Source: JAGOUU01 sp964609155 (GTDB taxonomy: Bacteria > Pseudomonadota > Gammaproteobacteria > JAGOUU01). Taken from it: a stretch of DNA of 62,597 nucleotides. Position numbers and translations under genes: made by a program. The stretch is taken from the NCBI GenBank assembly GCA_964609155.1, contig CAZSRF010000008.1, forward strand, positions 1 to 62,597, written 5' to 3'. The notes under the pieces are model-generated. The model was not told the origin of the DNA and did not search any database. It saw nothing but the letters and a program-made list of their open reading frames with translations. Positions 47,801 through 55,242 of this stretch are shown one piece after another (position 1 is the first letter of the stretch; the number at the start of each line of letters is the position of its first letter).

Positions 47801-50800
47801 CTTTGATATTTAAAGTAACATCGTATTGTCCTGCAGTCTGAATAAGCTGATACCATTTTACCAAGCTTAATGTTCGTGTTACCAATATAGAACATGTTTG
47901 ACCCTTACCAGTCGCTTCTATATATCCTGGTAACCCCTTATAATCACCACCTGCAGTTATCTCAAAGTTTTTCAAAAAAAACTCCACTGTACCAGGGTTC
48001 AATGCCTTGATATGTGCTGTTGCATCTGATGCTTCGAAATTACTTATACTTAATTTATCAGACGACAATGATAAATCAGTACTTGAGGTGACTTTAAACC
48101 CTTCAGGAATGGGAACGTCCACACCATGTACGACAATCTTTCCCTTAAGTTTTGCTAAGTCTAGTAAATCTTTTAACTCCTTACTATCTTTAGGTGGATT
48201 CAAGAAATGAAACCTAATTTCTCCTCTTCTTAGAGCTTTAATAAACGTAGTGTCTACTAGTTTTAGGCCATCGGAAAATTCCCAGCTACCAAGTAATATA
48301 TTTTTCCATTGACCTGATTGCATTAAATCTATGACTACACCTCCATTGAGATAAGCAGTGTGTTCGTCAAAAATATCATCACGCATAATATCAGGTAATA
48401 TTACACCCTGTGTCGTACACTCATGAACTTCAAATCTAGAGTAGAAATCATCTCCTCTGTAAGCTTTTGTTGATCTATGGTTATATAATCCTATAATGAT
48501 TGCCTGTCTAGGAACAGCAATGCCATCACATATCCTTTTTGCAACCTCATCAATCATGCTGTTGAATCTAATTAAATCTCTTGTTGCAAAATTTTCGCTA
48601 TTAAAATTAACTATGATAACCGGTTGAAATGTTGGTGCTACATTAGCCTGTAAAAATTCACAAAAACTCCCACCTGGACCAGACATTACTTTTCCCAAGC
48701 TTACATCTTCTACAGAGGATTCTCGTTTAATCCAACGTGCTGAACAAATTAAATCATCTGGACTGTCTATATAATAAACAGGGCGACCTAGACCTATTAA
48801 AGCTTGATGTAAATAGAGATTGATTTTAATTAATTCGCTATCCTCTGCTAGAATTAATATATTTTTCCCCATTTCCCCACAAACAGTCAGATCTAAACTA
48901 GAAATAGGTATGGGATTTATGTGCTCAGGCTTTAAATACTTCCTTACAGTATCTAACAATAACTCCTGACTTACAGTTTCTGTCTTTGATATTGGCGCGT
49001 ATACAACAGAACCCGCTGGATCAGGCTCGGAAATATACTCAGCTGTCTTTAAATCTTCAGCTCCAACTGGATCAGCATGTTTCCTAGGTACCGGAGTACT
49101 ATCTTCTAATTTAATTACATTAATACTTGCCTCATATCCACCTAAGTCTACTGTTACCCATCCTGTCCTAGTTAAATATTCGCCTAATAACTCACCCTCT
49201 TCTTGCCAAGACACTTTAACTTCTACAAAAGCATGAGTATGGTTAGTCACAAGACGTGAGCCCTCTGGAAACTCAGCAACAAAAGCCATTGCACGGTGGC
49301 GACATGCACCCACTTGAAGTTCTCTAATTAATCGAAGAAGTTCTTTTGGCTTGTCAGCTGCATCTTTAATTAAGCTAACTTGTGCATCAGCGGTCGGAGC
49401 AGTAAATCTTTTGTAGTACTCTATTCGTTGCCCTTCTGTAGAACTAGGGTTTATCACTAATCTAGCTCTATGCACACATAACAATATATCAACAGTACAC
49501 GTATGCACTGTAGGACTGGCTTCTTTTTTGCGAATATAGTAAAGGCTTTGTGAGTGAGAATATTTTATCTCAAATTCTTTTTTAGCAGCTTCTTGTAATT
49601 TATTACCTATTTTAATTGCAATTATACTTTCGCTTGGTGAAAGCGAGGGCAACGCTTGCCAACGTTCATCAATTGTAAGCTTTATAGAACCCTTATAATA
49701 CTCTGAACTGCTAGCATCAGACAAAATACATGTGCCAGGGCTTATTGGCTTATCAACAATCTCATAGGGTGTTGGGGCATCTATTAATTCTAACTCAGGA
49801 ACATTGAACTCTGCACTCTCTGGATCTGTACACTTATAAATATCAAGCCGATATCTGCTCACATGTGGATTACTAACACCTCGGATTAATGATGTAAAAT
49901 ACTCTATGGCATCGTATGTTGGTATCACTTCCCTAATATTTGCATCTATTGATCTAGTGATTGGTTTGCTAAAAGATGGTACCTTAGGTGCGCTAGATAC
50001 AGATGCACTAAGTGGAACAGGTAGCTCATTTTTTTCTCCGTGATATACTGTTTCATGAGTGTCTTCTTCTAATATTATAGGCTTTTTACTTGTTCTAATT
50101 TCACCTTTTTCCTCAACTTTAGTAGCATATTCAATATTGATACCTTGATACCTTGCTCTATGTTCTTTGTGTAATAAAATAACCTTGTTATGTTTACTTA
50201 ATGTAATAAACTCTATATTTGGGAAACATGCCAACACAAAGTCCAAGTCTATGGTTACTGTTACTGTTATGGTATGCTTGCTAGAATAATCACTCTTTAT
50301 AACAAGACTTTTTAAGGTTGTACATTGAGTTCTAAGCAACAAGTTTGTATTATCGATACTTATATCATATGTGCAGTCATCACTTATGCTGTGAATATAA
50401 GTCAAATCTACCAAACTTGACGCTCTGTTTAAAAACTGACCAGAAGCCATTAAGCTTTCCGATCCTATCAACGTGAGTTCAAGCTTTTTTAAAGATTTGA
50501 ACTGATATAAGTCGTTATCTTGACTTACATAATTATCTATACTCGTGTCAGAATATACCAACAGAGAGAGATATTCTAGCCTAGATATAAAAGAAGATAA
50601 CTTTCTAATGTCTTTGAGGAAAGATGGGCCACTGTAGCTAATTACATGTTTTAATTTCTCTAATATATCACCTATTCCCGTTATTTCATGCCCGAAGTTT
50701 TCTCTCTCTGTGATTTTTTTTATATTTGGCAAATAAGATATGATTTTTTGCACCAAATCCTTGGGGATTCTACCCTTCCATCCACCACATAATTCTAAAG

Positions 50801-51623
50801 TTGTAACTGCCGGTTTAATACAGTCTAATAATGCTCTACAAAGCTTTTTGTCGATATCCCAGAATGTAACGTCTGTTGCATAATTACTGGATATTTTCAT
50901 TAAATCCGTCCCAAATTCTTCAAGAGCTAGCTCTTCCAAAAGCTTCAAAGATTTTAATAGATAACTTATTTTTGTTCCCTCTAAAGAACCGTGTAATACT
51001 AATGATCTAAGATTAGGAAGGTTTTCCACAATCCATCTTACATCAATCTCACCATCAAACCCAACCTCAAGTTTTTTGCACAGGTCCAGCTGCTTTTTTT
51101 CTTTTTTTTTAAAATCTGACAGTTGCGATTCGCTTCCAAGCTTGACTTTTGTTTCTGAATCATCAGGTAACAATAGGTGCAAGTTGTCAAAATCTAAAAA
51201 AAATATTGCTTCCGATTCTACACCGCTCAATGCAAGTGCTTTTTTAGCTTTGTCTTTATAATCAAGAGCCAAAGGATCTCTTAATACATCAACATAAATT
51301 AAAATCGTTTTAAGTGTTTCGGTGGTAATCTCATGTATATTCCCTTCATAGAAAAAATACAGCTCAAAACCTGCGCTTAATAATTCTGGAAGTTTGATAC
51401 TCAATATCTCAACTTTGTCCACTATTTCTAACTGACATAATTCATTGACGTCTAAAACTAAAACTTTTGGTGCTAAGAGATCCTCTTCACCATCCGGTTG
51501 AAGCCAAAAGTTATCTTTGCCACATAATGCACGTGATATATCAGGGTTCCCTGTTGGCAACGTAGTATAAGTAACACCTACACTTCGCTTTTTGTAATAC
51601 AACTCATCTGGAAAATTAGGCAT
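44814..51623 (-). CDS. Giant multidomain protein: LRR-like, transglutaminase-like and two AAA+ modules
   Basis: A 2,269-residue protein I do not recognise as a named family. Residues about 200-490 have leucine-rich-repeat-like segments (LRSLVLHGSLEG, LEYLSLLVYSD, LKKLELTLIG). Residues 740-840 carry a transglutaminase-like core: GACRHRAMAF (Cys774), HTHAFVEV (His797) and WVTVDLGG (Asp826). Residues about 940-1080 look like a degenerate nucleotide-binding fold. AAA+ module 1 has Walker A GASGVGKT (1536-1543) and Walker B LFIDEAN (Asp1586). An Asp/Ala-rich tract (about 1755-1850) precedes AAA+ module 2: Walker A GEPGLGKS (1953-1960), VVVIDEINSS (Asp2003) and sensor-1-like IATQNP, of the MoxR/dynein-like type. 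A TPR-like helical part and a basic, proline-rich tail (2230-2269) end it. No signal peptide is seen. GGAG lies 12 bases before the ATG. A host-directed effector is a plausible inference. Confidence 0.85.
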   Translation of the reverse strand: MPNFPDELYYKKRSVGVTYTTLPTGNPDISRALCGKDNFWLQPDGEEDLLAPKVLVLDVNELCQLEIVDKVEILSIKLPELLSAGFELYFFYEGNIHEITTETLKTILIYVDVLRDPLALDYKDKAKKALALSGVESEAIFFLDFDNLHLLLPDDSETKVKLGSESQLSDFKKKEKKQLDLCKKLEVGFDGEIDVRWIVENLPNLRSLVLHGSLEGTKISYLLKSLKLLEELALEEFGTDLMKISSNYATDVTFWDIDKKLCRALLDCIKPAVTTLELCGGWKGRIPKDLVQKIISYLPNIKKITERENFGHEITGIGDILEKLKHVISYSGPSFLKDIRKLSSFISRLEYLSLLVYSDTSIDNYVSQDNDLYQFKSLKKLELTLIGSESLMASGQFLNRASSLVDLTYIHSISDDCTYDISIDNTNLLLRTQCTTLKSLVIKSDYSSKHTITVTVTIDLDFVLACFPNIEFITLSKHNKVILLHKEHRARYQGINIEYATKVEEKGEIRTSKKPIILEEDTHETVYHGEKNELPVPLSASVSSAPKVPSFSKPITRSIDANIREVIPTYDAIEYFTSLIRGVSNPHVSRYRLDIYKCTDPESAEFNVPELELIDAPTPYEIVDKPISPGTCILSDASSSEYYKGSIKLTIDERWQALPSLSPSESIIAIKIGNKLQEAAKKEFEIKYSHSQSLYYIRKKEASPTVHTCTVDILLCVHRARLVINPSSTEGQRIEYYKRFTAPTADAQVSLIKDAADKPKELLRLIRELQVGACRHRAMAFVAEFPEGSRLVTNHTHAFVEVKVSWQEEGELLGEYLTRTGWVTVDLGGYEASINVIKLEDSTPVPRKHADPVGAEDLKTAEYISEPDPAGSVVYAPISKTETVSQELLLDTVRKYLKPEHINPIPISSLDLTVCGEMGKNILILAEDSELIKINLYLHQALIGLGRPVYYIDSPDDLICSARWIKRESSVEDVSLGKVMSGPGGSFCEFLQANVAPTFQPVIIVNFNSENFATRDLIRFNSMIDEVAKRICDGIAVPRQAIIIGLYNHRSTKAYRGDDFYSRFEVHECTTQGVILPDIMRDDIFDEHTAYLNGGVVIDLMQSGQWKNILLGSWEFSDGLKLVDTTFIKALRRGEIRFHFLNPPKDSKELKDLLDLAKLKGKIVVHGVDVPIPEGFKVTSSTDLSLSSDKLSISNFEASDATAHIKALNPGTVEFFLKNFEITAGGDYKGLPGYIEATGKGQTCSILVTRTLSLVKWYQLIQTAGQYDVTLNIKVAAGVSLPEELQRTISIPTFCEGMGMGTVAPVSTTVVAEVESEDGMSILPDTSREMMPCTVVVTQDQDFALDSIMCSLGGSASSALIIDVTDYTVCDLLYNISLTTTGAEGISLKFSKKDCCVLDAIKSSLTVILKGKFKKELVDILAEYMLSIDSYPISFSSGKLIIITDNDLLFGFAKNKMQIDARTYSSSPHSFVQQKAIQNYKEIFPAAADMDTFAGLRKLPGDFYRLDDCPAEKLDKDRLDSVLKVLEKHPFVFLAGASGVGKTTFIDHVLSKDTRISAVFMGEQSIKAWADASGADAHKLKILFIDEANIAGRNWSEFEGLFQKEPYVIIDGKIHALTPNHKVIFAGNPLNYGGDRTLPSLFARHGHTLIFKPLSLNYIKQKVLEPVFAGVTGLAFDVQEKVTKLFLDVYRFFSEECKTLITSRELQMMALIFRARSTEIRLDDESSKQLALEIIGRVSRRFVPKEFLETFDAQFSITVAADVDDDMDAAAGGDDAAVAADDMDAAADDDAAGDMCTGSADGDDAGVYATAYGTDIGGMHIAFDADMHAGVYPTVDAGGTGIVSGTEDVGAAIMDPLASKQSTEDEEKDGMSHVSEEESSGDEKEVITGPLITSKQEKVEAYLSENEFLWTGAHLQLRPYLEDIFAVRAFKAEATVRVHGQEFGGLGGLIIEGEPGLGKSEAVIAFCKEKSIRIIHICASLQSDAKIKMLQEAYYKGAVVVIDEINSSPMLERLINDLLMGRLPAEWRAEATEITPGFTLIATQNPIYMAGRAATSTAVEHRTMKVVLEDYSLADAAAVLEKKYYLDSASSRALVQVYDEKKRRAISRGLWPVPNFRDLCKAAKKYAAYCHYQHYLEQGDSIYLCFAVKFGEVQAAEKLGDLYVQLGKACMDSDVQTRIGYYQRARDYYTKANCCDEKVKKVQEILDPPLLRAMKCAVARGRHVGISSKMAVKRRAPSPPPAPAPIDPDESESDAGLEPARKMPRHAYA
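46090..46350 (-). repeat. degenerate triplet-rich repeat coding for an Asp/Ala tract
   Basis: Within the giant gene the plus strand shows repeated CAGCAGCATC/CATATCATCA steps; a 21-base unit GCAGCAGCATCCATATCATCA occurs near 46265 and again near 46313. The encoded tract alternates DDMDAAA-like blocks with Gly/Thr/Tyr-containing variants. Such tracts expand and contract by slippage. Confidence 0.7.
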
Positions 51624-51686
51624 AATTAACTGTAACTCCGTATCAAATTTAAGTCATCATGATACCATAATACTATTGAGTTTTCT

Positions 51687-51719
51687 AGCTCTTTTTGGCT
51701 TGACAGCTCTTTTTGGCTT
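51687..51719 (-). promoter_or_regulatory. two perfect 15-bp direct repeats upstream of the giant gene
   Basis: On the minus strand AAGCCAAAAAGAGCT occurs twice, three bases apart (18-bp period), 64-96 bases before the ATG at 51623. A possible -10 box, TATTAT (51667-51672), follows at a distance that would place the repeats over the -35 region. Direct repeats of this layout are typical of regulator-binding sites. The rest of the 370-base gap up to 51993 holds nothing else that I can identify beyond a TATAAT-like box near the DksA-like gene. Confidence 0.4.
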
Positions 51720-51993
51720 TTTTAGCGTATTATCAACACGAGCTTTCTCCAACTGTTAGTATCAACCAGTAAACCCCAATTCTACTCCACGATAACAAAA
51801 CATAATTAACCAAGTTAACTGATTTATCTTTAAGATTAAATCCCTATATCACCTACCTCACTCTTGCCTGATATAACAATTTACACACAGTTTGCGCAGA
51901 TCTTACCCATATCTTTCCAAACAGCAAGTTAATAACTTGTCTAACATATAATTTTATGTCTATATTTTAACTTATTGATCACTTAAAACACAT

Positions 51994-52347
51994 ATGAACA
52001 CTTCAGAAAATGAACTTAAAAAGTACTTGATTTCTAAAAAAGATGAACTATCAAGCCGTATTGAAAAATTAAAGATAGAACGATCGCGTGATGGCAACCC
52101 TATTTCTGCTGACTTTGAAGAACAAGCGGTTGAACGTGAAGGCGAAGACGTTCTCGATGAAATCAAACGTATTGCACACTCTGAATTAAATGATATTAAT
52201 ATTGCCTTAGAAAGACTTGAAGCTGGTACCTATGGTATTTGTGCGGAATGTGGTGAAGACATTCCATTAGCTAGATTAAAAATTGTGCCTATGGCTAAAT
52301 ATTGTACAGATTGCCAAGAATTTCTAGATGGCAAAAATAGAAGCTAA
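51994..52347 (+). CDS. Short DksA/TraR-family zinc-finger protein
   Basis: DksA-type proteins bind the RNA polymerase secondary channel and mediate the stringent response with ppGpp. The 117 residues give an N-terminal coiled-coil (about 5-75) and a C4 zinc finger with Cys83-x2-Cys86 and Cys104-x2-Cys107. E. coli DksA is about 151 residues with a DxxDxA coiled-coil tip; here the equivalent turn is AVEREGEDVLDEI and lacks that motif. It is therefore closer to the small TraR/YbiI-like members, and its effect on transcription is uncertain. Confidence 0.88.
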   Translation: MNTSENELKKYLISKKDELSSRIEKLKIERSRDGNPISADFEEQAVEREGEDVLDEIKRIAHSELNDINIALERLEAGTYGICAECGEDIPLARLKIVPMAKYCTDCQEFLDGKNRS

Positions 52348-52369
52348 TCTCTACAATATTATTAGCCGC

Positions 52370-52729
52370 TTATCTCTTATTATAGAATTGAAACCCACTG
52401 TTAATATCACGACCCGTACTCTCACAACTACCGGATCTTATAAAACAATTATTTTGATTATTACTACCAATCAATGATTCATTAAACGAAAAGCCTTGAC
52501 AATTTGCCTTATTAGCCGCGCAAATATCTGAGCAAGCTTGAACATCGTTTACAGTATAACCATTAGAATCTGCAAATTGACAATCACCACTGCTAGTTAT
52601 CATATATCCATCTGGTAATTTGCTTCTAGTCTGACCAATCACCATTTGTGATACACTCACAACAACAACACCACCTAATATCACCTTTAACAGCTTTGTA
52701 TGTGCTATCATGTTTGTAAATCTACCCAT
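52370..52729 (-). CDS. Small exported Cys-rich protein, PAN/apple-like
   Basis: The 119 residues start with a signal peptide or membrane anchor (about 10-33, VILGGVVVVSVSQMVIGQ). A compact domain with six cysteines follows (GDCQF, QACSD, DICAA, NCQGFSFNE, NNCFI, GSCES), ending GFQFYNKR. The order of cysteines and the CxGFSFN...NxCFI step resemble PAN/apple domains, which bind protein or carbohydrate partners; the match is by pattern only. The ATG at 52729 is chosen: GGAGAG lies about seven bases upstream, and an in-frame TTG two codons earlier does not fit. It converges on the DksA-like gene with a 22-base gap. Confidence 0.72.
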   Translation of the reverse strand: MGRFTNMIAHTKLLKVILGGVVVVSVSQMVIGQTRSKLPDGYMITSSGDCQFADSNGYTVNDVQACSDICAANKANCQGFSFNESLIGSNNQNNCFIRSGSCESTGRDINSGFQFYNKR

Positions 52730-52895
52730 AAACAACTCTCCATAAATCGTCTAATAACTATACTATAGTTGTTAAATTAACTTACAATCAATGGCGAATA
52801 TCTCTAAATGGAATAATTAATCTCTTACAGCCTGTTAAAATCTACGGTTAATATGTTAAATTAGTTTATATAATGATTTATTTAGTAATCCAAAG

Positions 52896-53352
52896 AACTT
52901 CGTCATTGCGAGAAAACTGCCAACACTGATAGTGAGAGATGAGAAGCACGATCGCGGTTTTCGAAGCAAACCAGAAGAGATATCGATAGGATCACAATAT
53001 AAATCAACTTTATCTAATATTACACGTAAGATTCAACGTTATATTGGTTTACTTCAGAATCTTTTAACAATAATCCAGTAAATGTAATGACAATCATTTG
53101 TAAACTAATATTAATTTTTCTCTCGCAATTTTTCCACCAGTGGCGACATTTCTCAAGCCAATCAAAAGATCCTTCAACAACCCATCTTTTAGGTATTACC
53201 GCAAATTTAGTGATTCATAAAATCCATTTCTCAGGTAAAATTAAATTATTATGTGATCCTATCAATACCTCTTCTGGTTTGCTTCGAAAACCGCGATCGT
53301 GCTTCTCATCTCTCACTATCAGTGTTGGCAGTTTTCTCGCAATGACGAAGTT
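52896..53352. repeat. 457-bp unit with 101-bp inverted-repeat arms
   Basis: The left arm (52896-52996) and the right arm (53252-53352) are reverse complements with two mismatches. Each arm begins AACTTCGTCATTGCGAG and contains GGTTTTCGAAGCAAACCAG, a pattern like the dispersed CGTCATTGCGAG...CGAAGCAA palindromic elements found in many proteobacteria. The 255-base centre holds a transposase remnant. Together with the remaining bases to 53552 this fills the gene-free stretch between the PAN-like gene and ydbL; otherwise I see only the hairpin at 53473. Confidence 0.85.
53054..53214 (-). pseudogene. C-terminal remnant of an IS5-type transposase
   Basis: The minus strand encodes about 50 residues ending in a stop at 53054, with FAVIPKRWVVEGSFDWLEKC followed by a hydrophobic C terminus. 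The RRWVVERxFxWL pattern with the catalytic Glu region is the C-terminal signature of IS5-group DDE transposases; here the usual Glu-Arg reads Glu-Gly. An in-frame TGA lies just upstream and there is no start, so it is a dead fragment. Confidence 0.8.
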
Positions 53353-53472
53353 ACTTATATTATTAAATGAATCGAAATGAATTGATTTAAGATTTTGAAA
53401 CAGGCTCTTAGAAAGTCAGGTTATACAGATGATATATTTATTTGATAACTGTTAAGCAGCACAATAATACTT

Positions 53473-53513
53473 AAGCCAATATCTTTAATAAAAATAAATA
53501 AACATATTGGCTT
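53473..53513. terminator. 10-bp inverted repeat downstream of ydbL
   Basis: AAGCCAATAT (53473-53482) and ATATTGGCTT (53504-53513) pair perfectly around a 21-base A/T loop, about 40 bases past the ydbL stop. It has no strong T-run on the minus strand; it may protect the 3' end or terminate weakly. Confidence 0.4.
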
Positions 53514-53552
53514 TATTAAATATCTTTAGACCTTTATAGTTCAGAATTAATT

Positions 53553-53948
53553 TTAATTACATGCTGTATATTTAGCAACTAATGCTGCCGCTGCTTGTCT
53601 TCTTACTAACTCAACACCTTTATCAACAGCTGCTGCATTTTCCGTAAGTGTAAGCTTAGCATCTGGATTTGTCTTGGCTATTGCATCAGCAGCAATTTTT
53701 TGATATTCGACTGCACGAGCTTTATTAATTTCTTCTACAAAGGCCTGAACCTCAGGTCTATTAACTCCAGACATCACCGCAAGATCACCGGCATGTTCAC
53801 CACTGCTTACTTCACAAACTAACCCCTGGGTTCTTGCAATAGCCAATTTTTCTTCTTGCGTTATTGCATCTTTAAATTCCACAGCAAAAATATTTGCACT
53901 CAATAATGTCAACCCTATTAGTATTTTTAATAGTTTTGGTGTACGCAT
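53553..53948 (-). CDS. ydbL: YdbL-like periplasmic protein (DUF1318)
   Basis: YdbL acts with YdbH and YnbE, which form an envelope-spanning lipid-transfer bridge in E. coli. The 131 residues have a signal peptide (about 1-22, ending IFAVEF). The DUF1318 pattern follows: IARTQGLVCEVSSGEHAGDL, then FVEEINKARAVEYQKIAA, matching E. coli ARTQGRVGE..ING and VKRINDARTASYQQLA in order. It follows ynbE by about 60 bases. Two or three Cys are unusual but do not disturb the match. Confidence 0.85.
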   Translation of the reverse strand: MRTPKLLKILIGLTLLSANIFAVEFKDAITQEEKLAIARTQGLVCEVSSGEHAGDLAVMSGVNRPEVQAFVEEINKARAVEYQKIAADAIAKTNPDAKLTLTENAAAVDKGVELVRRQAAAALVAKYTACN

Positions 53949-54007
53949 CTTAATATCCTTTATTTAAATGATTTTTAATTATCTAATTTGATACAAAAAT
54001 TCTGTTA

Positions 54008-54181
54008 TTAAAAAATCTTTTTATCAGTACTTATTTTTTGATCTAACGCTTTATTAACTTCTTTAACATTAACATCAACTGTTATTGCAATAGGCTTATC
54101 TGGAGCCTCCAATTTGACATTATGGTTAGTACACCCCTGTATAAGTAACAGTATAGAGCTTAAAATAAAAATGACACGCAT
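54008..54181 (-). CDS. ynbE: YnbE-like outer-membrane lipoprotein
   Basis: A 57-residue lipoprotein: a hydrophobic signal ends in a lipobox, LIQGC (Cys17), and the mature part contains APDKPIAITVDVNVKEVNKAL. E. coli YnbE has the same size and an equivalent APKEPITINMNVKIEHE stretch. AGGGAGA lies six bases before the ATG. It sits between ydbH-like and ydbL genes exactly as in E. coli, where YnbE pairs with the YdbH C-terminal end to continue the lipid channel to the outer membrane. Confidence 0.85.
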   Translation of the reverse strand: MRVIFILSSILLLIQGCTNHNVKLEAPDKPIAITVDVNVKEVNKALDQKISTDKKIF

Positions 54182-54210
54182 ACTATTCTCCCTAAAACTA
54201 AATAAGAAAT

Positions 54211-55206
54211 TTATGACCTTAGGCGTATCATAAGATTAGTGTACTTCATCAAATCTTCTACGCTTATTGTTAGATTAACATTTAGTTTGACACTTTGGCC
54301 GTTATAAAAATTTTTATTACTACCTTCAAACTGAAAGTTGAATTTAACTATTCTTGCTTCATTCATAGTTATCTTAGCACTAAGATCTTTATATTGAAAG
54401 TCTGAGAACAAATTATACAACATGGAGTTTTGATCAGAAGAAGAAGGTGGCTTATTGAATGGCTCAAATCTTATTACACCATTTTGGGATGAAAAAACAT
54501 CTCCTTCTTTTAAGATAATTTTTCTATTTTCAACTAAAAATGGCACTGTTCCAGATATCTTAGATTGAAGCGTAATAAAACCAACACCTGGGATCTCTAA
54601 TTTATCGAAGTCAATATTAGCTTGATTAAAAACTATACTTGAAACATAATTATTATTGTTATTCCGTTCTGTTAAAAAAGAAAATGGGACTGCTAGTTCT
54701 TGCTCTGGTTTATTCAAGAGCACATCAGAATTAGTAACGCTTACCGCGCTAATTGTGGGCATTATTTTTTCTTCTTGTGGATTTTTAGCTTGTGCTTGCA
54801 CTTCTTCTTTAATTTTAGCAATAAGTTGATCTAATGTTCCAAAGCTAAAAATATTTTTGTTATCATGATCCAATCCATGGACTTTTAAACCCTCAATATG
54901 TATTTTGTTTATTCTTTTTGCTAGTAAGGAAAACAACGAATAATCTGCTTCGACAGACTTTATACTAAAATTATTTGGATCGCCTAGGTTAATATCTTCA
55001 ACTATTATTTTATCAATTGACGCTTCTTTAATGTTAAATCTTACATAGTTAAGACCATAATAATTTAACCCATATCCAACTATTCGTTCTGCAATGACTT
55101 CTGATGGATAATACCATAATATTACCCCCATAGTAGTTATAAGAACTAAAAAAAACAATAATAATAAGACTAGAAAATATTTTAATAATTTCCCTATTAT
55201 CCTCAT
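54211..55206 (-). CDS. Shortened YdbH-like AsmA-superfamily protein
   Basis: Placed as YdbH-like from its operon with ynbE and ydbL and from its layout. It has an N-terminal membrane helix (about 8-30) followed by beta-strand-rich repeats (IDKIIVEDINLGDPNNFSIKSV, KRINKIHIEGLKVHGL, cut here). It ends in a segment (VKLNVNLTISVEDLMKYTNLM) like the YdbH C terminus that contacts YnbE. E. coli YdbH has about 879 residues; this has 331, so most of the periplasm-spanning groove is absent. It could be an internally deleted but functional form, or a decayed one. Start at 55206 on ATG. Confidence 0.68.
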   Translation of the reverse strand: MRIIGKLLKYFLVLLLLFFLVLITTMGVILWYYPSEVIAERIVGYGLNYYGLNYVRFNIKEASIDKIIVEDINLGDPNNFSIKSVEADYSLFSLLAKRINKIHIEGLKVHGLDHDNKNIFSFGTLDQLIAKIKEEVQAQAKNPQEEKIMPTISAVSVTNSDVLLNKPEQELAVPFSFLTERNNNNNYVSSIVFNQANIDFDKLEIPGVGFITLQSKISGTVPFLVENRKIILKEGDVFSSQNGVIRFEPFNKPPSSSDQNSMLYNLFSDFQYKDLSAKITMNEARIVKFNFQFEGSNKNFYNGQSVKLNVNLTISVEDLMKYTNLMIRLRS

Positions 55207-55242
55207 ACTCTTCCCTAATCCATTCTATTTTAATAATATTAA

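Noticed and set aside
45700..48210. Several short plus-strand frames opposite the giant gene
   Set aside because: They have no ribosome-binding sites and no recognisable protein patterns, and they are fully antisense to the intact frame.
51667..51719. A Legionella-type PmrA box upstream of the giant gene
   Set aside because: The direct repeat found there does not contain a TTAA-type half-site. It is reported only as an unassigned repeat.
52896..53352. The repeat arms considered as a CRISPR or as IS terminal repeats of a live element
   Set aside because: There are only two copies and they are inverted, and the inner transposase is a dead C-terminal fragment.
53087..53380. Plus-strand frame of 97 codons through the inverted repeat
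   Set aside because: It is antisense to the transposase remnant and runs into a repeat arm; no ribosome-binding site or protein pattern is seen.
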